DNA of 64,000 nucleotides from Lantana camara (lineage: Eukaryota > Streptophyta > Magnoliopsida > Lamiales > Verbenaceae), in the NCBI GenBank assembly GCA_037501455.1, contig CM074855.1:56179001-56243000 (forward strand), written 5' to 3'. A model generated the notes under the pieces. It was not told the origin of the DNA, did not search any database, and saw only the letters and a list, made by a program, of their open reading frames with translations. Of the stretch, positions 24,801-38,343 are shown piece by piece. Each line of letters starts with the position of its first letter. The first letter of the stretch is position 1. The translations under genes and the position numbers were made by a program.

Positions 24801-27800
24801 ATTGAAAACAGAAATTGAAGTATTGTTGCATTTAACATAGAGTTTGAATATTCGAAAATAAGGTATTCCAACACGATACGATTATTGGAGCATTAAATTG
24901 AGATTCAGTAAAACCTAGGTGTCTATTCGTAAAGGGCGAAGTATGATTATCCGATTACAAGGTGTTCATCGGATATTTCGAAATAACGAGTGTCATTGCT
25001 ACAAAAGTATTAATTCGTAAAATTGGGACATATATATGCATAGTAAGGCGAAATAACTTAAAAACATTTCATAAAGATGAAATCTCTACATATATTGTTA
25101 GAAACACTTGTAATTACGAGAAAGTGATTAAATATTTCGGGAAAACATAAGTTCAAATTTGATCCCAACTTAATATTACAATGTATTAAATCATAAATCG
25201 AATAACGAAGAACGAGAGGGTCATTATTTCTGAATTATCAGTTCGTAAAATTGATGTACTGAAAACATAAATTGAAGTATTGTTGCATTTAACATGGAGT
25301 TTGAATATTCGAAAATAAGGTGTTCCAACACAATACGATTATTGGAGCCTTAAATTGAGATTCAGTGAAACCTAGGTCTCTATTCGTAAAGGGCGAAGTA
25401 TGATTATCCGATAACAAGGTTTTCATCGGATATTTCGAAACGACGAGTGTCATTGCTTCAAAAGTATTAATTCGTTAAATTGGGATATGTAAATGCATAG
25501 TAAGGAGAAATAACTTAAAAACATTTCATAAGGATGAAATCTCTACATATATTGTTAGAAACACTTGTAATTACGAGAAAGTGATTAAATATTTCGGGAA
25601 AACACGAGTTCAAATTTGATCCCAACTTAATATTACAATGTATTAAATCATAAATCGAATAATGAAGAACGAGAGGGTCATTATTTCTGAAGTATCAGTT
25701 CGTAAAATTGAATTACTGAAAACAAAAATTGAAGTATTATTGCATTTAACATAGAGTTTGAATATTCGAAAATAAGGTGTTCCAACACAATATGATTATT
25801 GGAGCATTAAATTGAGATTCAGTAAAAACCTAGGTGTCTAATCGTAAAGGGCGAAGTATGATTATCCGATTACAAGGTGTTCATCGGATATTTCGAAATA
25901 ACGAGTGTCATTGCTACAAAAGTATTAATTCGTTAAATTGGGATATGTAAATGCATAGTAAGGAGAAATAACTTAAAAACATTTCATAAAGATGAAATCT
26001 CTACATATATTGTTAGAAACACTTGTAATTACGAGAAAGTGATTAAATATTTCGGGAAAACACGAGTTCAAATTTGATCCCAACTTAATATTACAATGTA
26101 TTAAATCATAAATCGAATAACGTAGAACGAGAGCGTCATTATTTATGAAGTACCAGTTCGTAAAATTGAAGTACTGAAAACAAAAATTAAAGTATTGTTG
26201 CATTTAACATAGAGTATGAATATTCGAAAATAAGGTGTTCCAACACAATAGGATTATTGGAGCCTTAAATTGAGATTCAGTGAAACCTAGGTGTCTATTC
26301 GTAAAGGGCGAAGTATGATTATCCGATAACAAGGTGTTCATCGGATATTTCGAAACAACGAGTGTCATTGCTTCAAAAGTATTAATTCGTTAAATTGGGA
26401 TATGTATATGCATAGTAAGGAGAAATAACTTGAAAACATTTCATAAAGATGAAATCTCTACATATATTGTTAGAAACACTTGTAATTACGAGAAAGTGAT
26501 TAAATATTTAGGGAAAACACAAGTTCAAATTTGATCCCAACTTAATATTACAATGTATTAAATCATAAATCGAATAACGAAGAACGAGAGCGTCATTATT
26601 TATGAAGTACCAGTTCGTAAAATTGAAGTACTGAAAACAAAAATTAAAGTATTGTTGCATTTAACATAGAGTATGAATATTCGAAAATAAGGTGTTCCAA
26701 CACAATACGATTATTGGAGCCTTAAATTGAGATTCAGTGAAACCTAGGTGTCTATTCGTAAAGGGCGAAGTATGATTATCCGATAACAAGGTGTTCATCG
26801 GATATTTCGAAACAACGAGTGTCATTGCTTCAAAAGTATTAATTCGTTAAATTGGGATATGTATATGCATAGTAAGGAGAAATAACTTAAAAACATTTCA
26901 TAAAGATGAAATCTCTACATATATTGTTAGAAACACTTGTAATTACGAGAAAGTGATTAAATATTTCGGGAAAACACAAGTTCAAATTTGATCCCAACAT
27001 AATATTACAATGTATTAAATCATAAATCGAATAATGAAGAACGAGAGGGTCATTATTTCTGAAGTATCAGTTCGTAAAATTGAAGTATTGAAAATAGAAA
27101 TTGAAGTATTGTTGCATTTAACATAGAGTTTGAATATTCGAAAATAAGGTGTTCCAACACGATACGATTATTGGAGCGTTAAATTGAGATTCAGTAAAAC
27201 CTAGGTGTCTATTCGTAAAGGGCGAAGTATGATTATCCGATTACAAGGTGTTCATCGGATATTTCGAAATAACGAGTGTCATTGCTACAAAAGTATTAAT
27301 TCGTATAATTGGGATATGTATATGCATAATAAGGAGAAATAACTTAAAAACATTTCATAAAGATGAAATCTCTACATATATTGTTAGAAACACTTGTAAT
27401 TACGAGAAAGTGATTAAATATTTAGGGAAAACACAAGTTTAAATTTGATCCCAACTTAATATTACAATGTATTAAATCATAAATCGAATAACGAAGAACG
27501 AGAGCGTCATTATTTATGAAGTACCAATTCGTAAAATTGAAGTACTGAAAACAAAAATTGAAGTATTCTTGCATTTAACATAGAGTATGAATATTCGAAA
27601 ATAAGGTGTTCCAACACAATACGATTATTGGAGCCTTAAATTGAGATTCAGTGAAACCTAGGTGTCTATTCGTAAAGGGCGAAGTATGATTATCCGATAA
27701 CAAGGTGTTCATCGGATATTTCGAAACAACGAGTGTCATTGCTTCAAAAGTATTAATTCGTTAAATTGGGATATGTATATGCATAGTAAGGAGAAATAAC

Positions 27801-30800
27801 TTAAAAACATTTCATAAAGATGAAATCTCTACATATATTGTTAGAAACACTTGTAATTACAAGAAAGTGATTAAATATTTCAGGAAAACCCAAGTTCAAA
27901 TTTGATCCCAACTTAATATTACAATGTATTAAATCATAAATCGAATAATGAAGAACGAGAGGGTCATTATTTCTGAAGTATCAGTTCGTAAAATTGAAGT
28001 ATTGAAAACAGAAATTGAAGTATTGTTGCATTTAACATAGAGTTTGAATATTCGAAAATAAGGTGTTCCAACACGATACGATTATTGGAGCATTAAATTG
28101 AGATTCAGTAAAACCTAGGTGTCTATTCGTAAAGGGCGAAGTATGATTATCCGATTACAAGGTGTTCATCGGATATTTCGAAATAACGAGTGTCATTGCT
28201 ACAAAAGTATTAATTCGTAAAATTGGGATATGTATATGCATAATAAGGAGAAATAACTTAAAAACATTTCATAAAGATGAAATCTCTACATATATTGTTA
28301 GAAACACTTGTAATTACGAGAAAGTGATTAAATATTTAGGGAAAACACAAGTTTAAATTTGATCCCAACTTAATATTACAATGTATTAAATCATAAATCG
28401 AATAACGAAGAACGAGAGCGTCATTATTTATGAAGTACCAGTTCGTAAAATTGAAGTACTGAAAACAAAAATTAAAGTATTGTTGCATTTAACATAGAGT
28501 ATGAATATTCGAAAATAAGGTGTTCCAACACAATACGATTATTGGAGCCTTAAATTGAGATTCAGTGAAACCTAGGTGTCTATTCGTAAAGGGCGAAGTA
28601 TGATTATCCGATAACAAGGTGTTCATCGGATATTTCGAAACAACGAGTGTCATTGCTTCAAAAGTATTAATTCGTTAAATTGGGATATGTATATGCATAG
28701 TAAGGAGAAATAACTTAAAAACATTTCATAAAGATGAAATCTCTACATATATTGTTAGAAACACTTGTAATTACGAGAAAGTGATTAAATATTTCAGGAA
28801 AACACAAGTTCAAATTTGATCCCAACTTAATATTACAATGTATTAAATCATAAATCGAATAATGAAGAACGAGAGGGTCATTATTTCTGAAGTATCAGTT
28901 CGTAAAATTGAAGTATTGAAAACAGAAATTGAAGTATTGTTGCATTTAACATAGAGTTTGAATATTCGAAAATAAGGTGTTCCAACACGATACGATTATT
29001 GGAGCATTAAATTGAGATTCAGTAAAACCTAGGTGTCTATTCGTAAAGGGCGAAGTATGATTATCCGATTACAAGGTGTTCATCGGATATTTCGAAATAA
29101 CGAGTGTCATTGCTACAAAAGTATTAATTCGTAAAATTGGGATATGTATATGCATAATAAGGAGAAATAACTTAAAAACATTTCATAAAGATGAAATCTC
29201 TACATATATTGTTAGAAACACTTGTAATTACGAGAAAGTGATTAAATATTTAGGGAAAACACAAGTTTAAATTTGATCCCAACTTAATATTACAATGTAT
29301 TAAATCATAAATCGAATAACGAAGAACGAGAGCGTCATTATTTATGAAGTACCAGTTCGTAAAATTGAAGTACTGAAAACAAAAATTAAAGTATTGTTGC
29401 ATTTAACATAGAGTATGAATATTCGAAAATAAGGTGTTCCAACACAATACGATTATTGGAGCCTTAAATTGAGATTCAGTGAAACCTAGGTGTCTATTCG
29501 TAAAGGGCGAAGTATGATTATCCGATAACAAGGTGTTCATCGGATATTTCGAAACAACGAGTGTCATTGCTTCAAAAGTATTAATTCGTTAAATTGGGAT
29601 ATGTATATGCATAGTAAGGAGAAATAACTTAAAAACATTTCATAAAGATGAAATCTCTACATATATTGTTAGAAACACTTGTAATTACGAGAAAGTGATT
29701 AAATATTTAGGGAAAACACAAGTTCAAATTTGATCCCAACTTAATATTACAATGTATTAAATCATAAATCGAATAACGAAGAACGAGAGCGTCATTATTT
29801 ATGAAGTACCAGTTCGTAAAATTGAAGTACTGAAAACAAAAATTGAAGTATTCTTGCATTTAACATAGAGTATGAATATTCGAAAATAAGGTGTTCCCAC
29901 ACAATACGATTATTGGAGCCTTAAATTGAGATTCAGTGAAACCTAGATGTCTATTCGTAAAGGGCGAAGTATGATTATCCGATAACAAGGTGTTCATCGG
30001 ATATTTCGAAACAACGAGTGTCATTGCTTCAAAAGTATTAATTCGTTAAATTGGGATATGTATATGCATAGTAAGGAGAAATAACTTAAAAACATTTCAT
30101 AAAGATGAAATCTCTACATATATTGTTAGAAACACTTGTAATTACGAGAAAGTGATTAAATATTTCAGGAAAACACAAGTTCAAATTTGATCCCAACTTA
30201 ATATTACAATGTATTAAATCATAAATCGAATAATGAAGAACGAGAGGGTCATTATTTCTGAAGTATCAGTTCGTAAAATTGAAGTATTGAAAACAGAAAT
30301 TGAAGTATTGTTGCATTTAACATAGAGTTTGAATATTCGAAAATAAGGTGTTCCAACACGATACGATTATTGGAGCATTAAATTGAGATTCAGTAAAACC
30401 TAGGTGTCTATTCGTAAAGGGCGAAGTATGATTATCCGATTACAAGGTGTTCATCGGATATTTCGAAATAACGAGTGTCATTGCTACAAAAGTATTAATT
30501 CGTAAAATTGGGATATGTATATGCATAATAAGGAGAAATAACTTAAAAACATTTCATAAAGATGAAATCTCTACATATATTGTTAGAAACACTTGTAATT
30601 ACGAGAAAGTGATTAAATATTTAGGGAAAACACAAGTTTAAATTTGATCCCAACTTAATATTACAATGTATTAAATCATAAATCGAATAACGAAGAACGA
30701 GAGCGTCATTATTTATGAAGTACCAGTTCGTAAAATTGAAGTACTGAAAACAAAAATTAAAGTATTGTTGCATTTAACATAGAGTATGAATATTCGAAAA

Positions 30801-30893
30801 TAAGGTGTTCCAACACAATACGATTATTGGAGCCTTAAATTGAGATTCAGTGAAACCTAGGTGTCTATTCGTAAAGGGCGAAGTATGATTATC
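12837..30893. repeat. 457-bp satellite array, block II
   Basis: About 39.5 monomers. Approximate starts and types: C 12849, D 13306, E 13763, F 14220, G 14677, A 15134, B 15591, C 16049, D, E 16963, A 17421, B, C 18335, B 18791, C 19248, D, E 20162, G 20619, A 21077, B, C, D, E 22905, G 23362, A 23820, B, a C/D hybrid near 24735, E 25191, F, A 26106, then B- or D-like monomers alternating with C to 30893. A-B-C-D-E-G therefore forms a 6-mer of 2743 bp (for example 19476 to 22219 to 24962), A-B-C-D-E a 5-mer of 2285 bp, and the last 4 kb mostly a 914-bp dimer. No gene is seen in this block. Confidence 0.97.
30889..30893. repeat. Target-site duplication of Tekay element (left)
   Basis: TTATC before the left LTR, repeated at 40929-40933 after the right LTR. 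The uninterrupted satellite reads GATTATCCGATAAC. Confidence 0.95.
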
Positions 30894-33478
30894 TGTAGCA
30901 CCCGGAACGTCAGGCACCACATCCCCCGCACTATAGCCCCAATCCACCTATGAAACGGACAATCCATACGTGAATCAAAGCTACAGCGAACGGGAGACAA
31001 TAAAAGGACTCAAGGCTAGGCGGGTACCCTCAATTTAAAACCAACCACTATGCAATACAGAGTATTTAAAAGCGGAAGCAATAACATTCAATAGATACGT
31101 ATAGGTACCATATTTATTTATTTACGTATAGATACCAACGTTTACACTATCGATACAATGTCATCCGTCAACAAAATAGACAATAGGGCGATACAAAATA
31201 TCCCAAACCTCTATACAATCAAAATGTGGGAATGAAGTGTGCTAGACCCAAATTTAAAGACCAAATGACTCTAAATCCCCGCCTAGCACGCCCTGCAAAA
31301 CACTGAAAAGTTGAGGTGTCAGTCCAACACGGACTGAGCGAGGGGTATAATAAATATAAGCGCACATACATGCAAGCAATAACCTCGGGTAATAATTTTG
31401 GAAAAACAATACAATTTAGTAGGTTAAAAGAGATACTATCGCCCGAGATTACAACTATTCCAATTTCAATTCAACCAATTTCAATTCAATCAATAGTGAC
31501 CCGGCGAGTGGGGCAATTCTCCAACCTTACACCGACTGTGTACAATCAATCAATCAATCAATCAATTATTAGGTGATTAGGTGATCAAGCAATTCATTAA
31601 TGTGCACAATTAGCAGTTTCAATAACGCCTTCTTCCTCCGGGTGATGGTGGGATTGCAAGGCCCCACCATCCAATCAATCTGGGCAGAGGGTACATGAAT
31701 CCCTAAGCCCGGAACTCCTTTCCCACCCTAATCTCCTAGGGGGTTCAGGGGTCATCCCAATTTGGTGAGGATAGCTATCGAGTTACCCGTCAGCCCATGC
31801 TTTCCCGGTTGGCTCGAGTCACTACCCTCGGGCCCACAGTGCAATACAATACTCGCCCAATCAATCAATCAATCAATCAATTCTTTTCAATATTTCGATA
31901 AAACATTTGAAAACCAATCTCATTTGAAAACTATAAGTATAATTATAGGTTTTTGGCTTAAAATATCACATAGGGTTGTACGGGTCCTATGTATCTAAAA
32001 TTAAACCTCACCTGTCGACCCAAAAATACTCCAAGGAAACAGCTCACGGGGCCTGCTCCTCGTCACCAGGAAGCTGGTCTGTGCAAGAAAGACAATTGTC
32101 CGTGAAACACGACTCAAAATGTACCAAATAGGACGAACGGCAAAATGTGACGAAGCGACGAGAAAAATGCAATGTACCATGAAAATATTTGGTTTCAACA
32201 TGTAATCAATCATATAAAAGCAATTAGGGGTCAAAGAAGCCGTCCGAACGAGGTGCGGAAATTTTAAATTTATGCAGTGAATTTCGCACCCTTTCTGGAC
32301 TATGGGAACCGCCGTTCCGGCCTTCCCTTGAAAATGGGAAGGGCCGTTCCCATGGCTCAGAAAACGCGCGCCAGCGCTTTTCAAAATATAAAACGCATTC
32401 GGCTGGGAATGGCCGTTCCGGCTCACAGGCCAAAGAGGGAACGGCCGTTCCCAGTCTCGCTGGCCTGAGTCTCAGCATCATGGGAACGGCCGTTCCAGTT
32501 TTGAACTGGAGCCGGGAAGGCCCGTTCCCAAAATACGTGAGCAAAATATGCAGAGCAGAAAAACAGAGCAGCCATGGAGAAGCCTCAAACAACCACAAAA
32601 ATGGATGCAAACCATGTTCCAATGCAAATATTAAACACAATAAATATGCTAACATGTATATATATCAACAATAACTCATAAAAACATATGATCCCAAGTT
32701 AGATCATCAATATTCACTCATTTGAAACCCATTCACTCCAACATGCTTCAAGTCCATAAATCACAAGATATATGCCTCAAACTCATGCTTAATGACCACA
32801 ATAAATTTTCCAACAACCAATACACACTTCATTCAATGCACAACAAAGCCCTAGATAACCTATAATTTCAATAAAATCATTCATTCACCATATTTACCTC
32901 AAGAGAAAGAAATGGAAGAAGAGATGATGAAAGGATGTTGATGATGCTCCAAATATCACAAATCCCACACAAATTGATGCTCAAGTGATGAAATCTCCCA
33001 ACTCCAATCAAGGGTTTTTGGTTCGGTTGAAATGGGAAGCAAATGGAGCAAAGATGATATTGTGTGTATGAAGGAAGAAGCAAATGGTACGTGATATGCT
33101 CCCAAGAAGAGAAAAGAATTGGCCAATTTTGCAATTAAATCCCTTGAGAAGATAAGTTAAGCAATTGAGTCCAAATCCCCTTTTAAAATAATCGATTAGG
33201 TCCAATTCAATTAGATCCCATATGCATGAAAATGATCAATTAAGGACATAAAGGAAATAAATCACGTTCGAGAAAATATTTCACATTACAATCACATTCG
33301 ATAATTTTTGAAAAATATGATATGATATGAATTTTCAATAAAATAACAAGAATGTAATTTTATAAAAATAATGTCATGATATGGAAAATTAGAGAAATGG
33401 ACAATTAATAGTTAAATTACAACTCTCAAACGCACACGTGTCGTTCATACCTGAATTGCCGAAAGCTGGGGCGTTACA
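30894..33478 (-). repeat. Tekay 3' LTR (left copy)
   Basis: Plus-strand ends TGTAGCACCC and GGGGCGTTACA. It contains AATC-type microsatellites (31547-31564 and 31858-31880), a TCAGTCC/GGACTGA hairpin (31319-31337), the GCTAGGCGGG/CCCGCCTAGC pair (31015-31024 with 31278-31287), and a cluster of GGGAA...TTCCC palindromes (32304-32529). Short frames inside it are repeated in both LTRs and show no protein signature. Confidence 0.95.
32304..32529. repeat. Palindrome cluster in Tekay 3' LTR
   Basis: Six related inverted repeats with GGGAA/TTCCC arms: about 32304, 32337, 32405, 32437 (GGGAACGGCCGTTCCC, perfect), 32482 (perfect core) and 32514. The centre varies, the arms hardly do. A separate CCAGTT-TTG-AACTGG hairpin is at 32495-32509. 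The same cluster is in the other LTR at about 39754-39979, where the first copy has a perfect core. Confidence 0.85.
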
Positions 33479-33492
33479 ATCCTCCCTCCTTA
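33479..33492 (-). other. Tekay polypurine tract
   Basis: On the minus strand AAGGAGGGAGGAT directly precedes the 3' LTR. The gag-pol stop is only about 20 bp upstream of it. Confidence 0.85.
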
Positions 33493-33512
33493 TAAGAATC
33501 TGGTCCCCAGAT

Positions 33513-36500
33513 TCACTGATCGGAAGGGAACAACTCTGGATGGAACCGTCTCATTTTGTCTTCGGTCTCCCACGTGGCTTCTTCGGTCTTATCACTTCTC
33601 CAAAGAACCTTAACCATGGGGATCTTCCGGTTTCTTAATTCCTGAAACTTCTTATCCAATATCTTAACCGGTTTCTGAACAAAGGTAAGACTCGGTTCCA
33701 ATTCCACTTCTTCAACAGGAATGATCTCGGTTTCATCGGGGTAGTATTTCCTCAGCTGAGACACGTGAAATACGTTATGAATCCCCGTGAGGCTCGGTGG
33801 TAGGTCCAATCTGTAAGCAACTTCTCCAATTCTTTCCACAATCTCATAAGGACCTAAATAACGAGGTTTAAGTTTACCTCCTTTCCCAATCCGAGCAAAT
33901 CCTTTACGTGGAGACGCCTTCAAGAATACCCGGTCTCCAACCTCAAACTCGAGATCTCTTCTGCGACGATCGGCGTAGCTCTTCTGTCTGTCTTGAGCTG
34001 ATTTCATCCGTTGTTTTATTAGTTGGACTTTCTCAATCATAGCTTCAACTGCCTTGGAAGGTCTTTCCAATTTCTCACCTTTTTTAACCCCTTCCTGCTT
34101 AGTCCATTTCCACTCTTCCAAGTCAAAGAACAACGGAGAACGACACTTCCGTCCATAAAGTAGCTCATACGGTGCCATTCCAATCGAAGCCTGAAAACTG
34201 TTGTTGTACGCGAACTCAATCAAAGGTAGCTGATCATGCCAAGAAGACTGGAAATCCAAAGAACAAGCTCGAAGCAAATCCTCGAGATACCTTATTAATC
34301 TCTCGGACTGACCATCCGTCTGAGGATGAAAAGCTGTACTAAACTGGAGCTTCGTACCCAAAACCTCTTGCAATTCACGCCACAACCTCGAAGTGAACCG
34401 TGGATCTCTGTCTGAAACGATACTGATCGGAATCCCGTGAAGTCTAACGATCTCCCGGTTATAAAGCTCGGCTAGCTTGCGAATCTTATACGACATCCGA
34501 ACCGGCAGAAAATGTGCAGACTTCGTCAAACGATCCACAATCACCCAAATCCCATCGAATCCACCTTTCACCTTAGGTAATCCGGACACGAAATCCATCG
34601 TCACCTGTTCCCACTTCCACTCAGGAATAGGTAACGGCTGAAGAAGACCTCCCGGTTTCTGATGCTCGGCTTTCACTTTCTGACAAGTGAGACAATGCTT
34701 CACAAACTCGGCCACATCTTTCTTCAATCCACGCCACCAATAATATTGCCTTAAGTCCTTATACATCTTGTTTCCTCCGGGGTGGATAGAATAAGCCGAT
34801 CTGTGAGCTTCCTCGAGCAATACCCGTTTCAACTCTTCGGGTACAACCACTCGGTTCTTGAAACGAAGAAGACCGGTTTCATCGAACCCGAATGGACACT
34901 CTGGATCAGCTCTTGCCTTGGCTACCAATATCTGAACTTCCAAATCTGTACTCTGAGCCTCAAACAACCTGTGCTTCAACTCTGGTTGGACCGAAATATT
35001 AGAAACTCGAGCCTTCAAAACAATTGGCTCGATTCCACTACTTTCACCCACTTCCAGGCTCGACACACTAACCTTCCTACTAAGTGCATCGGCGACCACA
35101 TTGGCTTTGCCGGGATGGTACTTGATCATGCAATCATAATCTTCCAACCTTTCCATCCAACGCCGTTGCCTCATATTTAAATCCTTCTGAGTGAATAAAT
35201 ACTGGAGGCTTTTGTGGTCGGTGAAAATCTCGAAGGACACCCCGTACAAATAATGTCTCCACTTTCCAAGTGCAAAGACTACAGCAGCAAGCTCAAGATC
35301 ATGTGTCGGATAATTCTTTTCATGCTCTTTTAACTTTCGGGATGCATAAGCAATTACTTTACCCTTCTGAGTCAACACACATCCCAAACCTTCCTTAGAG
35401 GCATCCGTATAAACAGCATATCCTTCAGAACCTTCCGGAAGGGCTAACACTGGAGCAGACACTAACTTCTCCTTCAAGAAAGTGAAACTCTTCTCACAGT
35501 CTTCATTCCAATCGAACTTCACATTCTTCTTCGTCAACCGGGTTAAAGGAGCTGCTAACTTGGAGAAATCCTTCACAAACCTCCGGTAATAACCTGCCAA
35601 TCCCAAGAAACTCCTAATCTCAGAGGCATTCCTAGGTTTCTCCCACTTCAACACTGACTCAATCTTGGAAGGATCGACTTCCAACCCATTGCCCGAAATC
35701 ATGTGACCCAAGAATGACACCCTGTCAATCCAGAACTCACACTTGCTGAATTTGGCAAACAACTGATGCTCCTTCAAAGTCCTCAATACCAGCTGAAGGT
35801 GTCTTGCATGCTCCTCGGCAGACTTCGAGAAAACCAAGATATCATCAATAAAAATAACCACGAACTTATCCAGAAAAGGCCTGAAAATCCTGTGCATCAT
35901 ATCCATAAAAGCTGCTGGGGCATTAGTCAATCCAAACGGCATCACAACGAACTCATAATGCCCATACCGAGTGTTAAATCCTGTCTTAGGAATATCCCCT
36001 GATCGGATACGCAGCTGGTAGTAACCTTGTCTCAAATCCAATTTCGAATAGACTTTCGAACCCTGAAGTATATCAAACAACTCCTCGATGTGTGGAAGAG
36101 GATACTTGTTCTTGATCGTCATCCGGTTCAACTCCCTATAATCTATGCACATTCTCAAGGTCCCGTCCTTCTTCTTTACAAACAAAACCGGTGCACCCCA
36201 AGGAGAAGAACTCGGTCTAATGTACCCAATCTCCAACAACGCATCAAGTTGAGTCTTCAACTCTTTCAACTCGGCCGGAGCCATACGATACGGAGTCTTG
36301 GAGTACGGCTCTGCGTTAGGGTACAAGTCGATCACAAACTCAATTTCCCGTTCTGGAGGTAAAGAATCCAATTCCTCAGGAAAAACCTCGGGAAAATCCT
36401 TCACTACTTCGGTCTCTTCCAGCTTACTCTGATCCTTAGGTTTGTTAAGGATATAAGCAATGAAACCCGTGGCTCCCTCTCGAACCAACTTATGAGCTTC

Positions 36501-38093
36501 AGAAAACGAAAGTAGCGGTACAGTCTTGGAACTCCAACCTACTACCAAATCTGATCCCAACTGAACCTTCTTCGCTCTACAATCAACTGTGGCAGAATGT
36601 CTGTACAACCAATCCATACCCAGAATAGATCCATAGCAAGTCATCGGCAGCTCAATGAAATCTGACAAGAAAACCCGACCCTCGATGCTCACCGGAACCT
36701 CTCTGAACACCCGATCAGATTCTAAACTACCACCAAAAGGAGTGCTAACCACATAACATGCAGAAGAACGAGAAACAGGCAAAGGCAAAGAAATAGATAT
36801 AGCACTCGAAAGAAAGGAGTGAGTAGCTCCCGGATCAAACAACGTATGAATGTTCGTGCCATGTATGCAAATGGTACCTTCAACTACCGCGGCTGGATCA
36901 ACATCTGCATCCGGCTGCTCTCCATCCAAAGCATAAGCCCGAGCCCTAATCAGTGGTCTCGGTGCTCCCGGTGGTGGTATCCTGCGATCCGGACAACCAT
37001 CTACCAAATGCTCATCGCTCCCACAAAGTAGGCATAAACCCAAACGCCTCCTGCAGTTATCATAGACGTGTGTCCTCTGTCCACAGAAGGTACAATAAGG
37101 TCTCTCGGGTGGTGGTGGCAAAGCTGGAGCAACTGGAGCAGCTGGAGCTCTAATCACTGGTCCTGCTGGTCGGGGCTTCTTCCCTGGGCCCTGTGGAGCT
37201 GGTGGTGGAGAAGAATATACCATCGGCCTCTTGCCTGAAGCAGAACCCGAGCCAGAACCCTTATACCCTGATCCGGCACCTCTGAACCCTGATCCAGAAC
37301 CTCTGAATCCCGAGCCTGAACCTGAGCCAGAACCTGAGCCTGAACGGTAAGAAGACCGCCTCGCATTCACTGAATCCTCAACCAATAGAGCCTTCTTGGT
37401 AGCCTTTGCCCATGTGCTCGTGTTGACCGCCTCAATCGCTGCCTGAATATCCGGTCTAAGGCCCTGTACAAACTGCATCGCCTTATGGAAGTCATCACTC
37501 GCTATATTAGGAGCATAGCGGGATAATCTCTCATACTCAGCGATGTACTCTGAAACTGACCGGCTTCCCTGCTTGAGCTCTGTAAATTCCTTCAACCTTC
37601 TAGTGCGAGAAGATGGAGGAATGAACTTGTTCTGAAACTCTCTAACAAACACTTCCCAATTCACTTCCTCGCCTGCAGCCTCTAACACTATCCGGGCACT
37701 CTCCCACCAGGAGTAGGCCTCTCCCTGAATCAAAGAAAGCGTACAACGGGCCTTCTCCCTGGAATCACACGGGATAAGCTCCCAAACCCTCTCGATCTCC
37801 CTAAGCCACTGCTCGGCCTGAATATCATTTCCTTTATAAAATTTGGGAGGATGCTGGTTCTGGAACTCCCTAAAGACAGCTGAAATCTGTGCCCCTGGCT
37901 GTGGTGGTGGAACTGGTGGTGCTGGAGGAACATGATCCCGAACTCTCTGATCAATAAGACCCACCACTACATTCATAAAATCCTGTGGCTGAGCCTGAGG
38001 AGGTGGAGGAGGAGGTGGTGATCTCTCCCTGCGATGATGTCGATGATGTCGAGGTCTAGGGGATCGATCACGGTGATGTCTATCGCGAGCCAT
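33513..38093 (-). CDS. Gag-Pol polyprotein of Tekay-like chromovirus
   Basis: Single uninterrupted 1526-residue frame encoding the structural and replication proteins of the element. Residues about 1-35 are His/Arg/Pro-rich; 75-245 are the retrotransposon Gag domain; 251-288 a Gly-Ser-rich linker; then two CX2CX4HX4C zinc knuckles (C334-C347 and C354-C367). The protease has D420 in LFDPGATHS. Reverse transcriptase spans about 590-800 with FIDD (D750, D751). RNase H has D897, E934, D959 and D1002. Integrase has H1097, H1104, C1134 and C1137 of the zinc domain and the D1167, D1228, E1264 triad with 35-residue spacing, then a GPY/F-type region near 1406-1424. The C-terminus (about 1473-1522) is a chromodomain, which in this family targets integration to marked chromatin. 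The ATG follows a putative acceptor by one base. No stop or frame shift is visible, so the protein may be functional. Confidence 0.95.
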   Translation of the reverse strand: MARDRHHRDRSPRPRHHRHHRRERSPPPPPPPQAQPQDFMNVVVGLIDQRVRDHVPPAPPVPPPQPGAQISAVFREFQNQHPPKFYKGNDIQAEQWLREIERVWELIPCDSREKARCTLSLIQGEAYSWWESARIVLEAAGEEVNWEVFVREFQNKFIPPSSRTRRLKEFTELKQGSRSVSEYIAEYERLSRYAPNIASDDFHKAMQFVQGLRPDIQAAIEAVNTSTWAKATKKALLVEDSVNARRSSYRSGSGSGSGSGSGFRGSGSGFRGAGSGYKGSGSGSASGKRPMVYSSPPPAPQGPGKKPRPAGPVIRAPAAPVAPALPPPPERPYCTFCGQRTHVYDNCRRRLGLCLLCGSDEHLVDGCPDRRIPPPGAPRPLIRARAYALDGEQPDADVDPAAVVEGTICIHGTNIHTLFDPGATHSFLSSAISISLPLPVSRSSACYVVSTPFGGSLESDRVFREVPVSIEGRVFLSDFIELPMTCYGSILGMDWLYRHSATVDCRAKKVQLGSDLVVGWSSKTVPLLSFSEAHKLVREGATGFIAYILNKPKDQSKLEETEVVKDFPEVFPEELDSLPPEREIEFVIDLYPNAEPYSKTPYRMAPAELKELKTQLDALLEIGYIRPSSSPWGAPVLFVKKKDGTLRMCIDYRELNRMTIKNKYPLPHIEELFDILQGSKVYSKLDLRQGYYQLRIRSGDIPKTGFNTRYGHYEFVVMPFGLTNAPAAFMDMMHRIFRPFLDKFVVIFIDDILVFSKSAEEHARHLQLVLRTLKEHQLFAKFSKCEFWIDRVSFLGHMISGNGLEVDPSKIESVLKWEKPRNASEIRSFLGLAGYYRRFVKDFSKLAAPLTRLTKKNVKFDWNEDCEKSFTFLKEKLVSAPVLALPEGSEGYAVYTDASKEGLGCVLTQKGKVIAYASRKLKEHEKNYPTHDLELAAVVFALGKWRHYLYGVSFEIFTDHKSLQYLFTQKDLNMRQRRWMERLEDYDCMIKYHPGKANVVADALSRKVSVSSLEVGESSGIEPIVLKARVSNISVQPELKHRLFEAQSTDLEVQILVAKARADPECPFGFDETGLLRFKNRVVVPEELKRVLLEEAHRSAYSIHPGGNKMYKDLRQYYWWRGLKKDVAEFVKHCLTCQKVKAEHQKPGGLLQPLPIPEWKWEQVTMDFVSGLPKVKGGFDGIWVIVDRLTKSAHFLPVRMSYKIRKLAELYNREIVRLHGIPISIVSDRDPRFTSRLWRELQEVLGTKLQFSTAFHPQTDGQSERLIRYLEDLLRACSLDFQSSWHDQLPLIEFAYNNSFQASIGMAPYELLYGRKCRSPLFFDLEEWKWTKQEGVKKGEKLERPSKAVEAMIEKVQLIKQRMKSAQDRQKSYADRRRRDLEFEVGDRVFLKASPRKGFARIGKGGKLKPRYLGPYEIVERIGEVAYRLDLPPSLTGIHNVFHVSQLRKYYPDETEIIPVEEVELEPSLTFVQKPVKILDKKFQELRNRKIPMVKVLWRSDKTEEATWETEDKMRRFHPELFPSDQ

Positions 38094-38343
38094 CCTGAAA
38101 TTCAGTCACTATTATGCATGTTCGATTAGTCAATGCCAATGTGTGCAAATAATTCATAAATTGCACATAAATTCAGAAATTCCAACAATCCACCAATTTC
38201 AAGTAAGTCAGATAGGTTCAAGTATCAATTAACAATGCAAGACTCTCAAATTGACAATTAGTTCCTATGCCGTGCGACCTAGACTCACAAAACTCGACAC
38301 TAGAGACCCGGTTTTGCAACCGGGCTCTGATACCACCGTAGGA
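38094..38343 (-). other. Tekay leader between PBS and gag ATG
   Basis: After the PBS it carries GTCGCACGGCATAGGAA, matching LARD-1 and LARD-2. It ends, on the minus strand, with CTAATCGAACATGCAT, about 20 bases, TTTCAG, then G and the ATG. This is the same intron-like 3' end as in both LARD leaders. If used as an acceptor with a donor in the LTR (GAG|GTAAATA at 40347 on the minus strand), the PBS would be removed from the mRNA but kept in the genomic RNA. Confidence 0.55.
38324..38335 (-). other. Tekay primer binding site (tRNA-iMet)
   Basis: TGGTATCAGAGC on the minus strand, eight bases downstream of the 5' LTR. Confidence 0.9.

Noticed and set aside
32001..32655. 141- and 143-codon frames in the Tekay LTR
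   Set aside because: Overlapping frames across palindromic LTR sequence, repeated in the other LTR, with no protein signature.
34782..36362. Plus-strand frames opposite Tekay gag-pol
   Set aside because: Antisense shadows of the pol coding sequence.
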